Assembly: GCF_900103405.1 (NCBI RefSeq)
Contig: NZ_FNHX01000014.1
Span: forward strand, 1-64,000
Reading direction: 5' to 3'
Length of the DNA: 64,000 bases
Source of the DNA: Polaromonas sp. JS666
GTDB lineage: Bacteria > Pseudomonadota > Gammaproteobacteria > Burkholderiales > Burkholderiaceae_C
Numbering within the stretch: position 1 is the first letter of the stretch; every line of letters starts with the position of its first letter. Positions 8,245 through 17,564 of this stretch are shown piece after piece. A model generated the notes under the pieces. It ran no database searches. It was given only the letters and a program-made list of their open reading frames with translations, and had not been told where the DNA came from. Both the position numbers and the translations under genes were made by a program.

Positions 8245-10806
8245 TTATGCGGTTTCAGGCTCGGCCTGGGTGGCCGGCGAAACGACTTCCGAGGCCACCG
8301 CGTCCAGTGCCTGCGCCACCACGCCCTGGCTGTCCACCGGCCTGAGCAGGCGTTCCCGCAGCAGCCGTTCGCAGCTGCGTTTGGTCATGGAGTGCGGCTG
8401 GCCGCCGTGGCTCACGAACATGAACAGCGTGCCCTTGGTGCTGGCCCAGATCAGCTGGGCGCGCAGCCAGCGGCGGCGCGAGTACAGGTCGACCCAGTGG
8501 CCGGCCCGCAAGCTCATCAACAGGCGCTCGGCATCGCCCTGGGCCAGCGCCGGCACGGCGTTGGGCGAAGCTTCCTGCTCGGCGAGCAGCTCGGCGTGGG
8601 AGGAGTCAACCTCCTCTTCCGCAACGGACTGCGCAGCCTGTGCGGCGGCAGCAGCAGGATGTTCATGCTCTTCTTCCAGCGGCATAAGCTCGCCCGGTGC
8701 CGTCGGCAGCGTGTCTTCAAAGCCGGCGGCATCGAGTTCGTCGCGCGCCAGCCAGGGGTGGGCGGCCGCCTTGGCCAGTCGCTGCTCGGGCGTGGCCGGC
8801 AGCTCCTCGGGCTCCAGCGGCATGGCGCCCGACTCTTCGGCGTCGCGCTGGCTTTTGAGGCGGCGCAACTTGAGCACCGGCCGGTGCAGCTTCATCAGGC
8901 CTTCAAAAAAGGGCTCGCTCTCGCGCGGATCCTGCCCCAGCAATTCCAGCCCTTCGTGCAGCTTGGCCAGCAGGCTGGGGATCATCTCGATCAGCTTGGC
9001 CGGCCGCTTGAGGGTCACTTCCCGCTTGACGCTCCAGAGCAGGTCAGGCACCACCGAGCCGAAGCCCATGGGGTCTATCTGGTTGCGCGTGTCGACGAGC
9101 TTGGCGTGGGCCATGGCCAGCGCCCAGGGGCCGAACAGGAAATCCAGCACCAGGCCGGGCACCTTGTCCAGGTCGGAGCGCGTGCTGAATTCAAAGGCAA
9201 TCTGGTCGGCCTGCGTCTGGCGCTCTTCGGCGAAACGCAGGGCCTGCAACACGTTGTTGCGGTTTTCCGCCTCGAGCTGGTCCTGTTCGTCCCAGCCGTA
9301 CTCAAGTTTGGCCAGCGCCATGCCGAAGGGCTGGGCATCTTCAATCGCCTGGCTGTTGAGCTCGTTGAAGGCGTGGGTAACCGGCTCGAAAAAGGCCAGG
9401 AACTCGGGGCTGAATTCGTCGTTGTACTTGAAGCTGCGCTGCGCCACCCGCTCCATGACGCGGCGCCCGGCATGGCCTTCGTCGCTGAAAAAGCGCGGGT
9501 CCACCATGGCCAGGCGCAGCAGCGAAGGCTCCAGCGCCACGATAGCCTCGCGCACCGGCACCAGGAGGCGCGGGTCCTGCGCCACCTGGTTGACCAGCTT
9601 GCGCACCACCTCCAGGCCCAGCACCTGGCCGACCTGGCGGGCTTCCTTCTTGAGCTGGGTGCGCACGATGGCGCGCTCCCGGGGTTTGGCATACGAGCCC
9701 CAGACCTGCGAGCTGAGCTGGCTGCGCTCATCAACCAGGCGCTGCGGCCGGTCCACGGCCGGCATGCCCTCATAGTCAGACATGTAGCCGGGGCGTGACT
9801 CGGCCAGCGGCGCGGGACCGGAGTCGGGCGTGGCGTGGAGGGCGGCGAGCTCCTCTTCAACGGTCTCGTAATAAGAAGGCGCCAGGCCGTGATGGGCATT
9901 GCTGCCGCCGTTGAACAAAAAGTCCTGGAACAACTCGTCCCGGATTTCGTAGTTGGACAGGTCGGCGTATTGCGGCGCGGGCTGGCCGCCGCCCTCGCCA
10001 AAGCCGACTTCGCCACCACCGCCGTTTGCGTCACCTTCGACAGCGCCGCCGGGGCCAACGGGGCTGGAGCCGTTGCCGCCGCGCCCGCGTCCGCGGCCCA
10101 CGCTGGCCGGCGTGGGCAGCACACGGTAGCTGGCGCCCTGGACGTTGGCGAGTTCGAGCTGGTTCACCAGCCGTTCATAAAGCCGCTTGAGCTCACGGCC
10201 CAACGGGTCGGCCATGTACTTGAGCCACAGCGAGACCACCGCCGGCTCGGCCTTGCTCGCCAGCGCCATTTCGCGCAGGGTTTGCGCAAAGACTTCGGGA
10301 CGCAGCGGGTTGAGTTCCGGCCTCACATTGGGCAGGCCCTGCACCGTGCTGATCAGTTTGTTGAGTTCGGCCAGGACGTGGTCGACGGCCGGCAACACCT
10401 GCTGGAGCAGCCGGGAGGACTCAATCGCCTTGGAGACGTCGTGGTCGTCGACCAGCGAGAAGCTCGCATGGTTCAGGGCGGCGAAGGCGCTGGACGAGGC
10501 CGCGGCCGAAGCGGCCAGTTGCTCGCTTGAAGCCTCGGGGGCTCGCGCCGCCTGGGCCGCGGCGGCCACATTGGCCTTGAAACGGACCAGCAGGTCGGCG
10601 GGGTATTGCACGCTCCAGGCGGCCTTGTTTTTGAGCAGCTCGCGCCAGGCCGTGGCCAGTTCGTCGCGTTCGGCCACCTTGCCGCTTTGGGTTTCGGCCA
10701 CCTGCAGGCCCGCCACGGCATCTTCCACGCACTTTTCCAGGGCAGACCGCGCCGCTGTGGCTGCCGACTGGAGACAGGATTGAAGAACGTCAGGTTGCGA
10801 AGCCAT
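8245..10806 (-). CDS. DUF1631 family protein
   Basis: A large cytoplasmic-looking protein of 853 residues, acidic and helix-rich, with no signal peptide. Sequence and length match the DUF1631 family, common in beta- and gammaproteobacteria and of unknown function. A glycine-rich linker (GRGRGRGGNGSS type, about residues 240-280) separates an N-terminal helical part from the main domain, and an alanine/glutamate-rich low-complexity stretch lies near the C-terminus. The start MASQPDVL at 10806 is preferred over an in-frame start 19 codons earlier because that extension reads as upstream sequence. Neither has a strong ribosome binding site. A 32-codon ORF with a strong one ends 38 bases upstream. 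Confidence 0.8.
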   Translation of the reverse strand: MASQPDVLQSCLQSAATAARSALEKCVEDAVAGLQVAETQSGKVAERDELATAWRELLKNKAAWSVQYPADLLVRFKANVAAAAQAARAPEASSEQLAASAAASSSAFAALNHASFSLVDDHDVSKAIESSRLLQQVLPAVDHVLAELNKLISTVQGLPNVRPELNPLRPEVFAQTLREMALASKAEPAVVSLWLKYMADPLGRELKRLYERLVNQLELANVQGASYRVLPTPASVGRGRGRGGNGSSPVGPGGAVEGDANGGGGEVGFGEGGGQPAPQYADLSNYEIRDELFQDFLFNGGSNAHHGLAPSYYETVEEELAALHATPDSGPAPLAESRPGYMSDYEGMPAVDRPQRLVDERSQLSSQVWGSYAKPRERAIVRTQLKKEARQVGQVLGLEVVRKLVNQVAQDPRLLVPVREAIVALEPSLLRLAMVDPRFFSDEGHAGRRVMERVAQRSFKYNDEFSPEFLAFFEPVTHAFNELNSQAIEDAQPFGMALAKLEYGWDEQDQLEAENRNNVLQALRFAEERQTQADQIAFEFSTRSDLDKVPGLVLDFLFGPWALAMAHAKLVDTRNQIDPMGFGSVVPDLLWSVKREVTLKRPAKLIEMIPSLLAKLHEGLELLGQDPRESEPFFEGLMKLHRPVLKLRRLKSQRDAEESGAMPLEPEELPATPEQRLAKAAAHPWLARDELDAAGFEDTLPTAPGELMPLEEEHEHPAAAAAQAAQSVAEEEVDSSHAELLAEQEASPNAVPALAQGDAERLLMSLRAGHWVDLYSRRRWLRAQLIWASTKGTLFMFVSHGGQPHSMTKRSCERLLRERLLRPVDSQGVVAQALDAVASEVVSPATQAEPETA

Positions 10807-10844
10807 CTGGAGCCAGGATTTCCGGAAATAAAAAGTGAGAGCGC

Positions 10845-10943
10845 TCAGCCAGCCAGCTTGCAACCATACGTGCCGGGGGCCAGACAGATGTCTAGGGTAA
10901 AGGCCAACCGTGTTTCCTTTGAGATGCTTGCAAAGTGTTTCAT
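10845..10943 (-). CDS. 32-residue small ORF ahead of the DUF1631 gene
   Basis: The ORF encodes MKHFASISKETRLAFTLDIC followed by a short Cys/Gly tail. It is too short to be called routinely. Support is a very good Shine-Dalgarno, AGGAG seven bases before the ATG, and its position 38 bases upstream of the DUF1631 start on the same strand. Its codon use is less GC-biased than the neighbours, so it may be a regulatory leader peptide rather than a conserved protein. It could also be chance; no family is recognised. Confidence 0.4.
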   Translation of the reverse strand: MKHFASISKETRLAFTLDICLAPGTYGCKLAG

Positions 10944-11130
10944 TTGGTTTCTCCTGTACACATACGATTTGTGCCGCGCTCTTGGGGCAACTCGGCGCAA
11001 GCTGCCGCTTAAATCCCCCGAACGCACGGCTGGAGGAGGGTTTTTTGTAAGATCGGCGCTTCTTTGTAAAGGTCGGTTCGGCGCAACACTTTCAGCGCCG
11101 CAGCGGCCCTGAACCTCCACGGAGCCTGTT
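10944..11130. other. Divergent intergenic region
   Basis: Non-coding gap between the minus-strand small ORF/DUF1631 unit and the plus-strand secreted orphan. It contains a GGAGGAGGGTTTTTTG run near 11032-11048 and a TTTGTAAAGG word, but I see no convincing paired promoter elements. GGAG at 11121-11124 is the ribosome binding site of the following TTG-started gene. Confidence 0.4.
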
Positions 11131-11682
11131 TTGGCGTCATTTGGGCCTGTTTTCGCCGGTTTCCGGCTTCCCTGGCTGGCGGCCGGTGCGCTCTGGCTAT
11201 GCGCCAGCGCCTGGTCCCACACCGTGCTGGAGAACACCGCCTTGCTGGGCATGAGCCCCGACCAGGTCGCCGCCGCCCTGCCCGGCGCCCAGCCGGTGCG
11301 GTCCCCGCGCCGTTTGCCTTCGGGCGCGCTGGGCTCGCTGCGTGTGCCCGACGCGCTCTGCGAGGGCGCCCATTTCGAGCAGACCCTGTTTTTCGCGCAC
11401 CAGAAGCTCGCGCAGATGGACTTGGTGCTGCTCAACCCCGACTCCGGCCCGGGCGCCGAAGAAGCGCTGGCCAAAGCCCAGGCGGCCTTGCTGCAGGCGC
11501 TGCGCGCAAAGCTGGGCCCGGAACTGGCCGCCTTCGGCGCCGCGCCGGGCGCCATGGCCGACAGTGCGTCGTGGGCCGGCGCGGATGCCGACGTGATGCT
11601 GTTCCGCTCGGGCAGGCCGGGCCATCCCAGCCTGCGCGTTGTCATCCGCCAGCGGCAGTTGGTGGATGCGGGCGAGCTTTAA
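11131..11682 (+). CDS. Hypothetical secreted protein
   Basis: A 183-residue protein whose first 30 residues form a signal peptide (hydrophobic LPWLAAGALWLCASAWS, cleavage near AWSHT). It is therefore probably periplasmic. The start is a TTG at 11131, supported by GGAG six bases upstream; no in-frame ATG or GTG is available before the signal sequence. The mature part has no motif I recognise. Its single cysteine in DALCEG would be unpaired after export. The stop overlaps the convergent malate synthase stop by four bases. Confidence 0.65.
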   Translation: MASFGPVFAGFRLPWLAAGALWLCASAWSHTVLENTALLGMSPDQVAAALPGAQPVRSPRRLPSGALGSLRVPDALCEGAHFEQTLFFAHQKLAQMDLVLLNPDSGPGAEEALAKAQAALLQALRAKLGPELAAFGAAPGAMADSASWAGADADVMLFRSGRPGHPSLRVVIRQRQLVDAGEL

Positions 11683-13919
11683 GCTGTCCCGGCCTTCACC
11701 TTGAGCCGCCAGGCGTGCAGCAAGGGCTCGGTGTAGCCGCTGGGCTGCACCAGGCCCTTGAAGACCAGGTCGCAGGCTGCCTTGTAGGCCGCCGAGGTCT
11801 CAAAGTGCCCGGCCATGGGTTGGTACAGCGGGTCGCCGGCGTTCTGCCTATCGACCACGGCGGCCATGCGTTCAAAGGTTTCCGTCACCTGCGCCTTGCT
11901 CACCACGCCGTGCAGCAGCCAGTTGGCCATGTGCTGGCTTGAAATGCGCAGCGTGGCGCGGTCTTCCATCAGGCCCACGTTGTGGATGTCGGGCACCTTG
12001 GAGCAGCCCACGCCCTGGTCTATCCAGCGCACCACATAACCGAGGATGCCCTGGGCGTTGTTGTCCAGCTCCTGCTGTTTGGCTTCAGCGCTCCAGGCCG
12101 GCGTGCGTGTCACGGGGATTTGCAACAAGCCGTTGAGCAGCGCGTCGCGCTCCTTGTTGACGTCCACCCTCTCCAGCTCTCTTTGCACCTTGCCGACCTT
12201 GACCTGGTGGTAGTGCAGCGCGTGCAGCGTGGCGCCCGTGGGGCTGGGCACCCAGGCGGTGTTGGCGCCGGCTTTGGGGTGGGCGATCTTCTGCTCCATC
12301 ATGGCCTTCATGAGGTCGGGCATGGCCCACATGCCCTTGCCGATCTGCGCCTTGCCGCGCAGGCCGCAGGACAGGCCCACCAGCACGTTGTTTTTCTCAT
12401 AGGCCGCGATCCAGGCGCTGGTCTTCATGTCGCCCTTGCGGATCATGGGGCCTGCATGCATGGCGGTATGCATCTCGTCGCCGGTGCGGTCCAGGAAGCC
12501 GGTGTTGATGAAGGCCACCCGGCTGGAAGCGGCGGCGATGCAGGCCTTGAGGTTGACGCTGGTGCGGCGCTCTTCGTCCATGATGCCGAGCTTGACGGTG
12601 CTGGCCGGCAGGCCCAGCATTTTTTCAACGCGGCTGAAAAGTTCGGCGGCAAACGCGACCTCGGCCGGGCCGTGCATCTTGGGCTTGACGATGTAGACCG
12701 AGCCTTTGCGCGAATTCTTGATGCCGGGCTTGCCCTTGCGCTTGAGGTCGTGGATAGCGATCGTGGTCGTGACCACGGCGTCCAGGATGCCTTCGGGGAT
12801 TTCGCGGGTGGCGCCGTCCGCGCCCGTGTACAGCACCGCCGGGTTGGTCATCAGGTGGCCGACATTGCGCACGAACATCAGCGAGCGGCCGTGCAGGGTG
12901 ACGGGCTGGCCCTTGGGCGAGGTGTATTCGCGGTCCGGGTTCAGGCCGCGGGTGAAAGTCTTGCCGTCCTTGGTCACGCTTTCGGTCAGCGTGCCCTGCA
13001 AAATGCCCAGCCAGTTGCGGTAGGCCAGCACCTTGTCCTGGGCGTCGACCACGGCGACCGAATCTTCCAGGTCCAGGATGGTCGACAGCGCCGCTTCGAC
13101 AACCAGGTCGCTCACGCCGGCCGCGTCCGTGCGGCCTATGGGCGTGTCGCGGTCCATGCGGATGTCCAGGTGCAGGCCGTTGTGCTGCAGCAGCACCGAC
13201 GAGGGCGCCGAGGCCTCGCCCTGGTAGCCGATGAACTGGGCGGCGTCCTGCAGCACGGTGGTTTTTGTGCCCTTTTTGCCGTCCTTGAGCGTGACGACCA
13301 GCTCGCCGCCCCTGACCGCGTAGCCGGTCGAGTCGATGTGGGAGCCTTTTTTCAGCGGCGCGGTGCGGTCCAGCACGTAACGCGCGTATTCAATCACCTT
13401 GGCGCCGCGCACCGGGTTGTAGCCCTTGCCTTTTTCGGCGCCGTCGGTTTCGGCGATCACATCGGTGCCGTAGAGCGCGTCATAGAGGCTGCCCCAGCGC
13501 GCGTTGGCGGCGTTGAGCGCGTAGCGCGCGTTCAGGATGGGCACCACAAGCTGGGGGCCGGCCTGCAGGGCCAGCTCGTCGTCCACCTTGGCCGTCGTGA
13601 TGCCGACTTTTTTGGGCTGCGGCACCAGGTAGCCGATCTTTTCCAGGAAGCCGCGGTAAGCCGCCATGTCGGCGATGGGGCCGGGGTTGGCCTTGTGCCA
13701 GGTGTCGAGTTCGGCCTGAAGGCGGTCGCGCTCGGCCAGCAGGGCGATGTTTTTCGGGGCCAGGTCGGCGACGATGCCGTCAAAGCCTTTCCAGAACGCG
13801 CTGCTGGCCACGCCAGTGCCGGGCAGCACATGGTCCTCGATGAAGCGGTAAAGCTCCGTCGCGACCTGCAGGCGGTAGCTGGGGGTGCGCGCGGTGTTGC
13901 TGGCGGTGCTGGTGCTCAT
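11679..13919 (-). CDS. glcB: Malate synthase G
   Basis: A 746-residue protein of the length and sequence of the monomeric malate synthase G, which condenses glyoxylate with acetyl-CoA to malate. Recognisable segments are RGLNPDREYTSPKG, MDEERRTSVNLKACI and the MHAGPMIRKGDMK region near the active site. The ATG at 13919 follows AAGGGACAACACC. An upstream in-frame extension of 41 codons is rejected as untranslated leader. No isocitrate lyase or glycolate oxidase gene is nearby. The adjacent haloacid dehalogenase can produce glycolate from haloacetates, a possible but unproven link. Confidence 0.95.
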   Translation of the reverse strand: MSTSTASNTARTPSYRLQVATELYRFIEDHVLPGTGVASSAFWKGFDGIVADLAPKNIALLAERDRLQAELDTWHKANPGPIADMAAYRGFLEKIGYLVPQPKKVGITTAKVDDELALQAGPQLVVPILNARYALNAANARWGSLYDALYGTDVIAETDGAEKGKGYNPVRGAKVIEYARYVLDRTAPLKKGSHIDSTGYAVRGGELVVTLKDGKKGTKTTVLQDAAQFIGYQGEASAPSSVLLQHNGLHLDIRMDRDTPIGRTDAAGVSDLVVEAALSTILDLEDSVAVVDAQDKVLAYRNWLGILQGTLTESVTKDGKTFTRGLNPDREYTSPKGQPVTLHGRSLMFVRNVGHLMTNPAVLYTGADGATREIPEGILDAVVTTTIAIHDLKRKGKPGIKNSRKGSVYIVKPKMHGPAEVAFAAELFSRVEKMLGLPASTVKLGIMDEERRTSVNLKACIAAASSRVAFINTGFLDRTGDEMHTAMHAGPMIRKGDMKTSAWIAAYEKNNVLVGLSCGLRGKAQIGKGMWAMPDLMKAMMEQKIAHPKAGANTAWVPSPTGATLHALHYHQVKVGKVQRELERVDVNKERDALLNGLLQIPVTRTPAWSAEAKQQELDNNAQGILGYVVRWIDQGVGCSKVPDIHNVGLMEDRATLRISSQHMANWLLHGVVSKAQVTETFERMAAVVDRQNAGDPLYQPMAGHFETSAAYKAACDLVFKGLVQPSGYTEPLLHAWRLKVKAGTA

Positions 13920-13968
13920 GGTGTTGTCCCTTTTTTCAATAAGCCAAGAATAAAACGTAAAACGGATG

Positions 13969-14676
13969 TCAGTGGAAAGGCAACGCCAGCACATCGCGCA
14001 GGCTGCTGCCGGTGTACACGGGCTGCGTGCCCAGTTCTTCAAACGGCAGCTGGTAGCGGTTGACCCACAGCGTGCGATAGCCGTACCAGGTGGCGGCCAG
14101 CGCGTCCCAGCCGTTGCAGCTCACAAAGGCAATCTGCCTGGCCTCCAGCCCGGTGGCCTCAAGCCCCAGCGCATAGGCCTCGGGAGCGGTCTTGTATTTG
14201 CGGATGCCGTCCACGCTGATCACGTGGTCCAGCAGGCCCTCCAGACCGGCGGAGCGCACGGCCACGCCCAGCATGGACGGGTCGCCGTTGGACAGGATGC
14301 CGGTGACCACACCGCGCGCCTTCAGCGCCTGCAGCACTTCCCGGTTTTCCGGGAAAGCCGACAGGTGGCGGTACTGGTTCATGAGCTGCTCTTCCTGGCC
14401 CGGCCCCAGCTCCAGGCCCAGGCGCTTGCAGGCATAACGCAGGCCGGCGCGCGTGAGCTCCCAGAACGGCTGGTAGTGCGCGCCGCCGTTGCTGGTGGTC
14501 ACCAGCCGTGTGTATTCAATCTGCTTGTCGCGCCAGAGCACGCCCAGCGCTTCGCCTTTTCCGGGGAACAGCTGCTCGGCCAGCAGGCCCACGCTGTAGA
14601 CGTCGAACAGCGTGCCGTAGGCGTCGAACAGCACCGCGCGTAGCGCGGCAGGCGGGTGGGAACGGGGCTTTTCCAT
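13969..14676 (-). CDS. Haloacid dehalogenase type II (L-2-haloacid dehalogenase)
   Basis: A 235-residue HAD-superfamily hydrolase. The nucleophile is Asp18 in LFDAYGTLFDV. The rest of the type II set is present: Arg in LWRDKQIEYTRL, SNGDP, the IRKYKTAPEAY lysine/tyrosine segment, and SCNGWDA. These match hydrolytic L-2-haloacid dehalogenases, which turn 2-haloacids into D-2-hydroxyacids. A DehII role is likely, though some family members act on other compounds. It is 49 bases upstream of glcB on the same strand, so co-transcription is plausible. Confidence 0.82.
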   Translation of the reverse strand: MEKPRSHPPAALRAVLFDAYGTLFDVYSVGLLAEQLFPGKGEALGVLWRDKQIEYTRLVTTSNGGAHYQPFWELTRAGLRYACKRLGLELGPGQEEQLMNQYRHLSAFPENREVLQALKARGVVTGILSNGDPSMLGVAVRSAGLEGLLDHVISVDGIRKYKTAPEAYALGLEATGLEARQIAFVSCNGWDALAATWYGYRTLWVNRYQLPFEELGTQPVYTGSSLRDVLALPFH

Positions 14677-14824
14677 GGCCCTCTACTGTATTTGATACAA
14701 GGACCATGATTAATTAACGCGAAATCGCTTTATCCATGACATTTACGGACGTAATTTCGCAAACAGGCCATTGGCTGGTAGGGACGGCGCAGGCCAGGGC
14801 CCGCGCCCAGGCAGCCCCGGCGGC
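14677..14824. promoter_or_regulatory. AT-richer intergenic region with inverted repeats
   Basis: The gap upstream of the dehalogenase gene is AT-richer than its surroundings and contains TTAATTAA. GCGAAAT at 14719-14725 and ATTTCGC at 14754-14760 form 7-bp inverted arms. TTACG-GA-CGTAA at 14743-14754 is a second short palindrome. TACAGT near 14688, with TTAATC 17 bases before it on the minus strand, could be a weak promoter for the dehalogenase gene. No regulator is encoded next to it. Confidence 0.35.
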
Positions 14825-15754
14825 CTAGCGACCCCAGCGCAACACCAACGGATCCAGCCGCCTGGCGGTGGCCAGCAGCCCGGCGCGCGTATCCGGATGC
14901 ATGGCTGGGAAAGGATGGCGCGGCGCCTCGCAGGCGATCACGCCGCCTTCCTTCATCAAGGCCTTGGCGGCCAGCAGGCCCGCCTGGCGATTCTCGAAAT
15001 TGATCAAGGGCAGCCACTGCTGGTAAAGGGCATAGGCCTTTTCGTGGTCGCCGGCGCGGTGCGCCTCGATGATGGGGCGAATGCCGTCGGGGTAGCCGCC
15101 GCCGGTCATGGAGCCGGTCGCGCCCGCGTCAAGGTCGGGCAGCAGGGTGATGGCCTCCTCGCCGTCCCACGGACCCTCCACGGCGCGGCCGCCCAGGCGG
15201 ATCAGCTCGCGCAGCTTGGACGCCGCGCCGGCCGTCTCGATCTTGAAATAGGCGACATGTTCAATCTCGCGGGCCATGCGCGCGAGGAAGCAGGCCGACA
15301 GCACAGTGCCGCTGGCGGGCGCATCCTGGATCATGATGGGGATGTTCACCGCATCCGACAGGCGCGCATAAAACTCGTAGATCTGCGGCTCGCTGACGCG
15401 AAAGGTCGCGCCGTGGTAGGGCGGCATGACCATCAACATGGCGGCGCCCATGTCCTGCGCGCGGCGGCTGCGTTCGGCGCAGATCTTGGTGCCGAAGTGG
15501 GTGGTGGTCACGATCACCGGCACGCGCCCGGCTACATGTTCGAGGACGGTGCGGGTCAGGGTTTCACGCTCTTCGTCCGACAACACGAACTGCTCGGAAA
15601 AGTTGGCCAGGATGCAGATGCCGTCGGAGCCGGCGTCGATCATGAAGTCGACGCAGCGCTTTTGGCTCTCAAGGTCCAGCTCGCCGGTTTCGGTGAAGGT
15701 GGTGGGGGCGACGGGGAAGATGCCGCGGTAGCGCGGCTGGCGGGGCGTGGTCAT
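14825..15754 (-). CDS. DHDPS-family 2-keto-3-deoxy-pentonate dehydratase
   Basis: A 309-residue TIM-barrel enzyme of the dihydrodipicolinate synthase/N-acetylneuraminate lyase family. The Schiff-base lysine is Lys171 in VAYFKIETAG. Next to an aldonate dehydratase, sugar importers and a semialdehyde dehydrogenase, the best fit is L-2-keto-3-deoxyarabonate dehydratase, which yields 2-oxoglutarate semialdehyde. A role in lysine synthesis is unlikely here, since usual DHDPS motifs around the barrel are altered. An aldolase acting on the same intermediate remains possible. It is the last gene of the long minus-strand sugar operon, 54 bases after the dehydratase. Confidence 0.8.
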   Translation of the reverse strand: MTTPRQPRYRGIFPVAPTTFTETGELDLESQKRCVDFMIDAGSDGICILANFSEQFVLSDEERETLTRTVLEHVAGRVPVIVTTTHFGTKICAERSRRAQDMGAAMLMVMPPYHGATFRVSEPQIYEFYARLSDAVNIPIMIQDAPASGTVLSACFLARMAREIEHVAYFKIETAGAASKLRELIRLGGRAVEGPWDGEEAITLLPDLDAGATGSMTGGGYPDGIRPIIEAHRAGDHEKAYALYQQWLPLINFENRQAGLLAAKALMKEGGVIACEAPRHPFPAMHPDTRAGLLATARRLDPLVLRWGR

Positions 15755-15808
15755 AGAGGTAGGGAATCTGAGTTGGTAGGAAGCTTCACGGGTTCGCAGA
15801 CCGGGTGC

Positions 15809-17545
15809 CTAGTGGGAATGGCGGGGAACTTCGGAGCCGCGGCAGCCGACCAGGAAATCGAAATCGCAGCCCTCGTCGGCTTGCAGCACGTGGTCGACGT
15901 ACAGGCGCTGGTAGCCGCCGCGCATGCCCGCGGCGGCCTTGCCCTGCAGCGCCGCGAGGCGTTCGGCGAGTTCGGCATCGCTGATGTCCAGGTGCAGGCG
16001 GCCCTGCTCGCAGTCGAGCTCTATCCAGTCGCCGTCGCGCACGGCGGCCAGCGGCCCGCCGGCCGCGGCCTCGGGCGCCACATGCAGCACCACGGTGCCG
16101 TAGGCGGTGCCGCTCATGCGCGCGTCGGAGATGCGCACCATGTCCTTGACGCCCTGGCGCAGCAGCTTGGGCGGCAGGCCCATGTTGCCGACCTCGGCCA
16201 TGCCGGGGTAGCCCTTGGGGCCGCAGTTTTTCATGACCATGACACAGCTGGCGTCAATGTCGAGGTTCTCGTCGACGATGCGCTCCTTGTAGTGCTCCAG
16301 GTTCTCGAACACGACCGCACGGCCGCGGTGCTTGAGCAGCTCCGGTGAGGCCGCGGAAGGTTTGAGCACCGCGCCGCGCGGCGCCAGGTTGCCGCGCAGT
16401 ATGCAAATGCCGCCGTCGGCGATCAAGGGATTGTCCAGCGGGCGAATCACCTCGTCGTTGTACTGCGGGGCCTCGCGCACGTTGTCCCATATAGCCCGGC
16501 CGTTGACGGTGAGCGCATTGGGATGCGGCAGCAGGCCGTTCTCCCCCAGGCGGCGCAACACCGCGGGCAGGCCGCCGGCGTAGTAGAACTCTTCCATCAG
16601 GAAACGGCCGGAGGGCTGCAGGTCGACCAGGGTGGGCGTGTTGCGGCCTATGCGCGTCCAGTCTTCCAGGTCCAGCTGCACGCCGATGCGGCCGGCGATG
16701 GCCTTGAGGTGGATCACCGCGTTGGTGGAGCCGCCTATGGCGGCGTTGACGCGGATCGCATTTTCGAAAGCTTCGCGCGTGAGAATTTTCGACAGTGTCA
16801 GCCCTTCGCGCGCCATCTCGACGGCACGCGCGCCCGACATCTGCGCCAGCACATAGCGGCGCGCATCGACCGCGGGAATCGCCGCGTTGTGCGGCAGGGA
16901 AGTGCCCAGCGCCTCGGCCATGCAGGCCATGGTGGAGGCCGTGCCCATGGTGTTGCAGGTGCCGGCGGAGCGCGACATGCCGCCTTCGGCCGCCAGGAAC
17001 TGGTGCAGCTGGATTTCGCCCGCCTTCAGCGACTCGTGCAACTGCCACACGGCCGTGCCGGAGCCTATGTTTTTGCCTTCAAGCTTGCCGTTGAGCATGG
17101 GCCCGCCGGTCACCACAATGGCCGGGATGTCGCAGCTCGCCGCGCCCATCAGCAATGCGGGCGTGGTCTTGTCGCAGCCGGTGAGCAGCACCACGGCATC
17201 AATCGGGTTGCCGCGAATCGCTTCTTCCACATCCATGCTGGCCAGGTTGCGCGTGAGCATGGCGGTGGGCCGCAGGTTGGACTCGCCGTTGGAGAACACC
17301 GGGAACTCCACCGGAAAGCCGCCCGCCTCCGAAATGCCGCGCTTGACATGCTCGGCGATCTTGCGAAAGTGCGCATTGCAGGGCGTGAGTTCCGACCAGG
17401 TGTTGCAGATTCCGATGATGGGCCGGCCGTCGAACTCATGGTCGGGAATGCCCTGGTTCTTCATCCAGCTGCGGTACATAAAGCCGTTTTTGTCGGCCGA
17501 GCCGAACCATTCGGTGGAACGCAATTTTTTCTTGGTACTTGTCAT
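15809..17545 (-). CDS. IlvD/Edd family aldonate dehydratase, probably L-arabinonate dehydratase
   Basis: A 578-residue iron-sulfur dehydratase. Cys56 (WSELTPC), Cys124 (LTGCDKTTP) and Cys197 (SAGTCNTMG) are the expected cluster ligands, and the numbering runs a few residues short of the characterised rhizobial L-arabinonate dehydratase, also about 579 residues. It would convert L-arabinonate (or a related pentonate/fuconate) to the 2-keto-3-deoxy acid. Dihydroxy-acid dehydratase (IlvD) is less likely given the neighbours. It follows yjfF by 19 bases and precedes the DHDPS-family dehydratase that takes the next step. Confidence 0.88.
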   Translation of the reverse strand: MTSTKKKLRSTEWFGSADKNGFMYRSWMKNQGIPDHEFDGRPIIGICNTWSELTPCNAHFRKIAEHVKRGISEAGGFPVEFPVFSNGESNLRPTAMLTRNLASMDVEEAIRGNPIDAVVLLTGCDKTTPALLMGAASCDIPAIVVTGGPMLNGKLEGKNIGSGTAVWQLHESLKAGEIQLHQFLAAEGGMSRSAGTCNTMGTASTMACMAEALGTSLPHNAAIPAVDARRYVLAQMSGARAVEMAREGLTLSKILTREAFENAIRVNAAIGGSTNAVIHLKAIAGRIGVQLDLEDWTRIGRNTPTLVDLQPSGRFLMEEFYYAGGLPAVLRRLGENGLLPHPNALTVNGRAIWDNVREAPQYNDEVIRPLDNPLIADGGICILRGNLAPRGAVLKPSAASPELLKHRGRAVVFENLEHYKERIVDENLDIDASCVMVMKNCGPKGYPGMAEVGNMGLPPKLLRQGVKDMVRISDARMSGTAYGTVVLHVAPEAAAGGPLAAVRDGDWIELDCEQGRLHLDISDAELAERLAALQGKAAAGMRGGYQRLYVDHVLQADEGCDFDFLVGCRGSEVPRHSH

Positions 17546-17564
17546 GGGGTGGTGTGGGGTCGTT

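Noticed and set aside
11982..14063. A 693-codon open frame on the plus strand opposite glcB
   Set aside because: The minus-strand malate synthase is unmistakable; the antisense product has the composition of a shadow frame and no recognisable motif.
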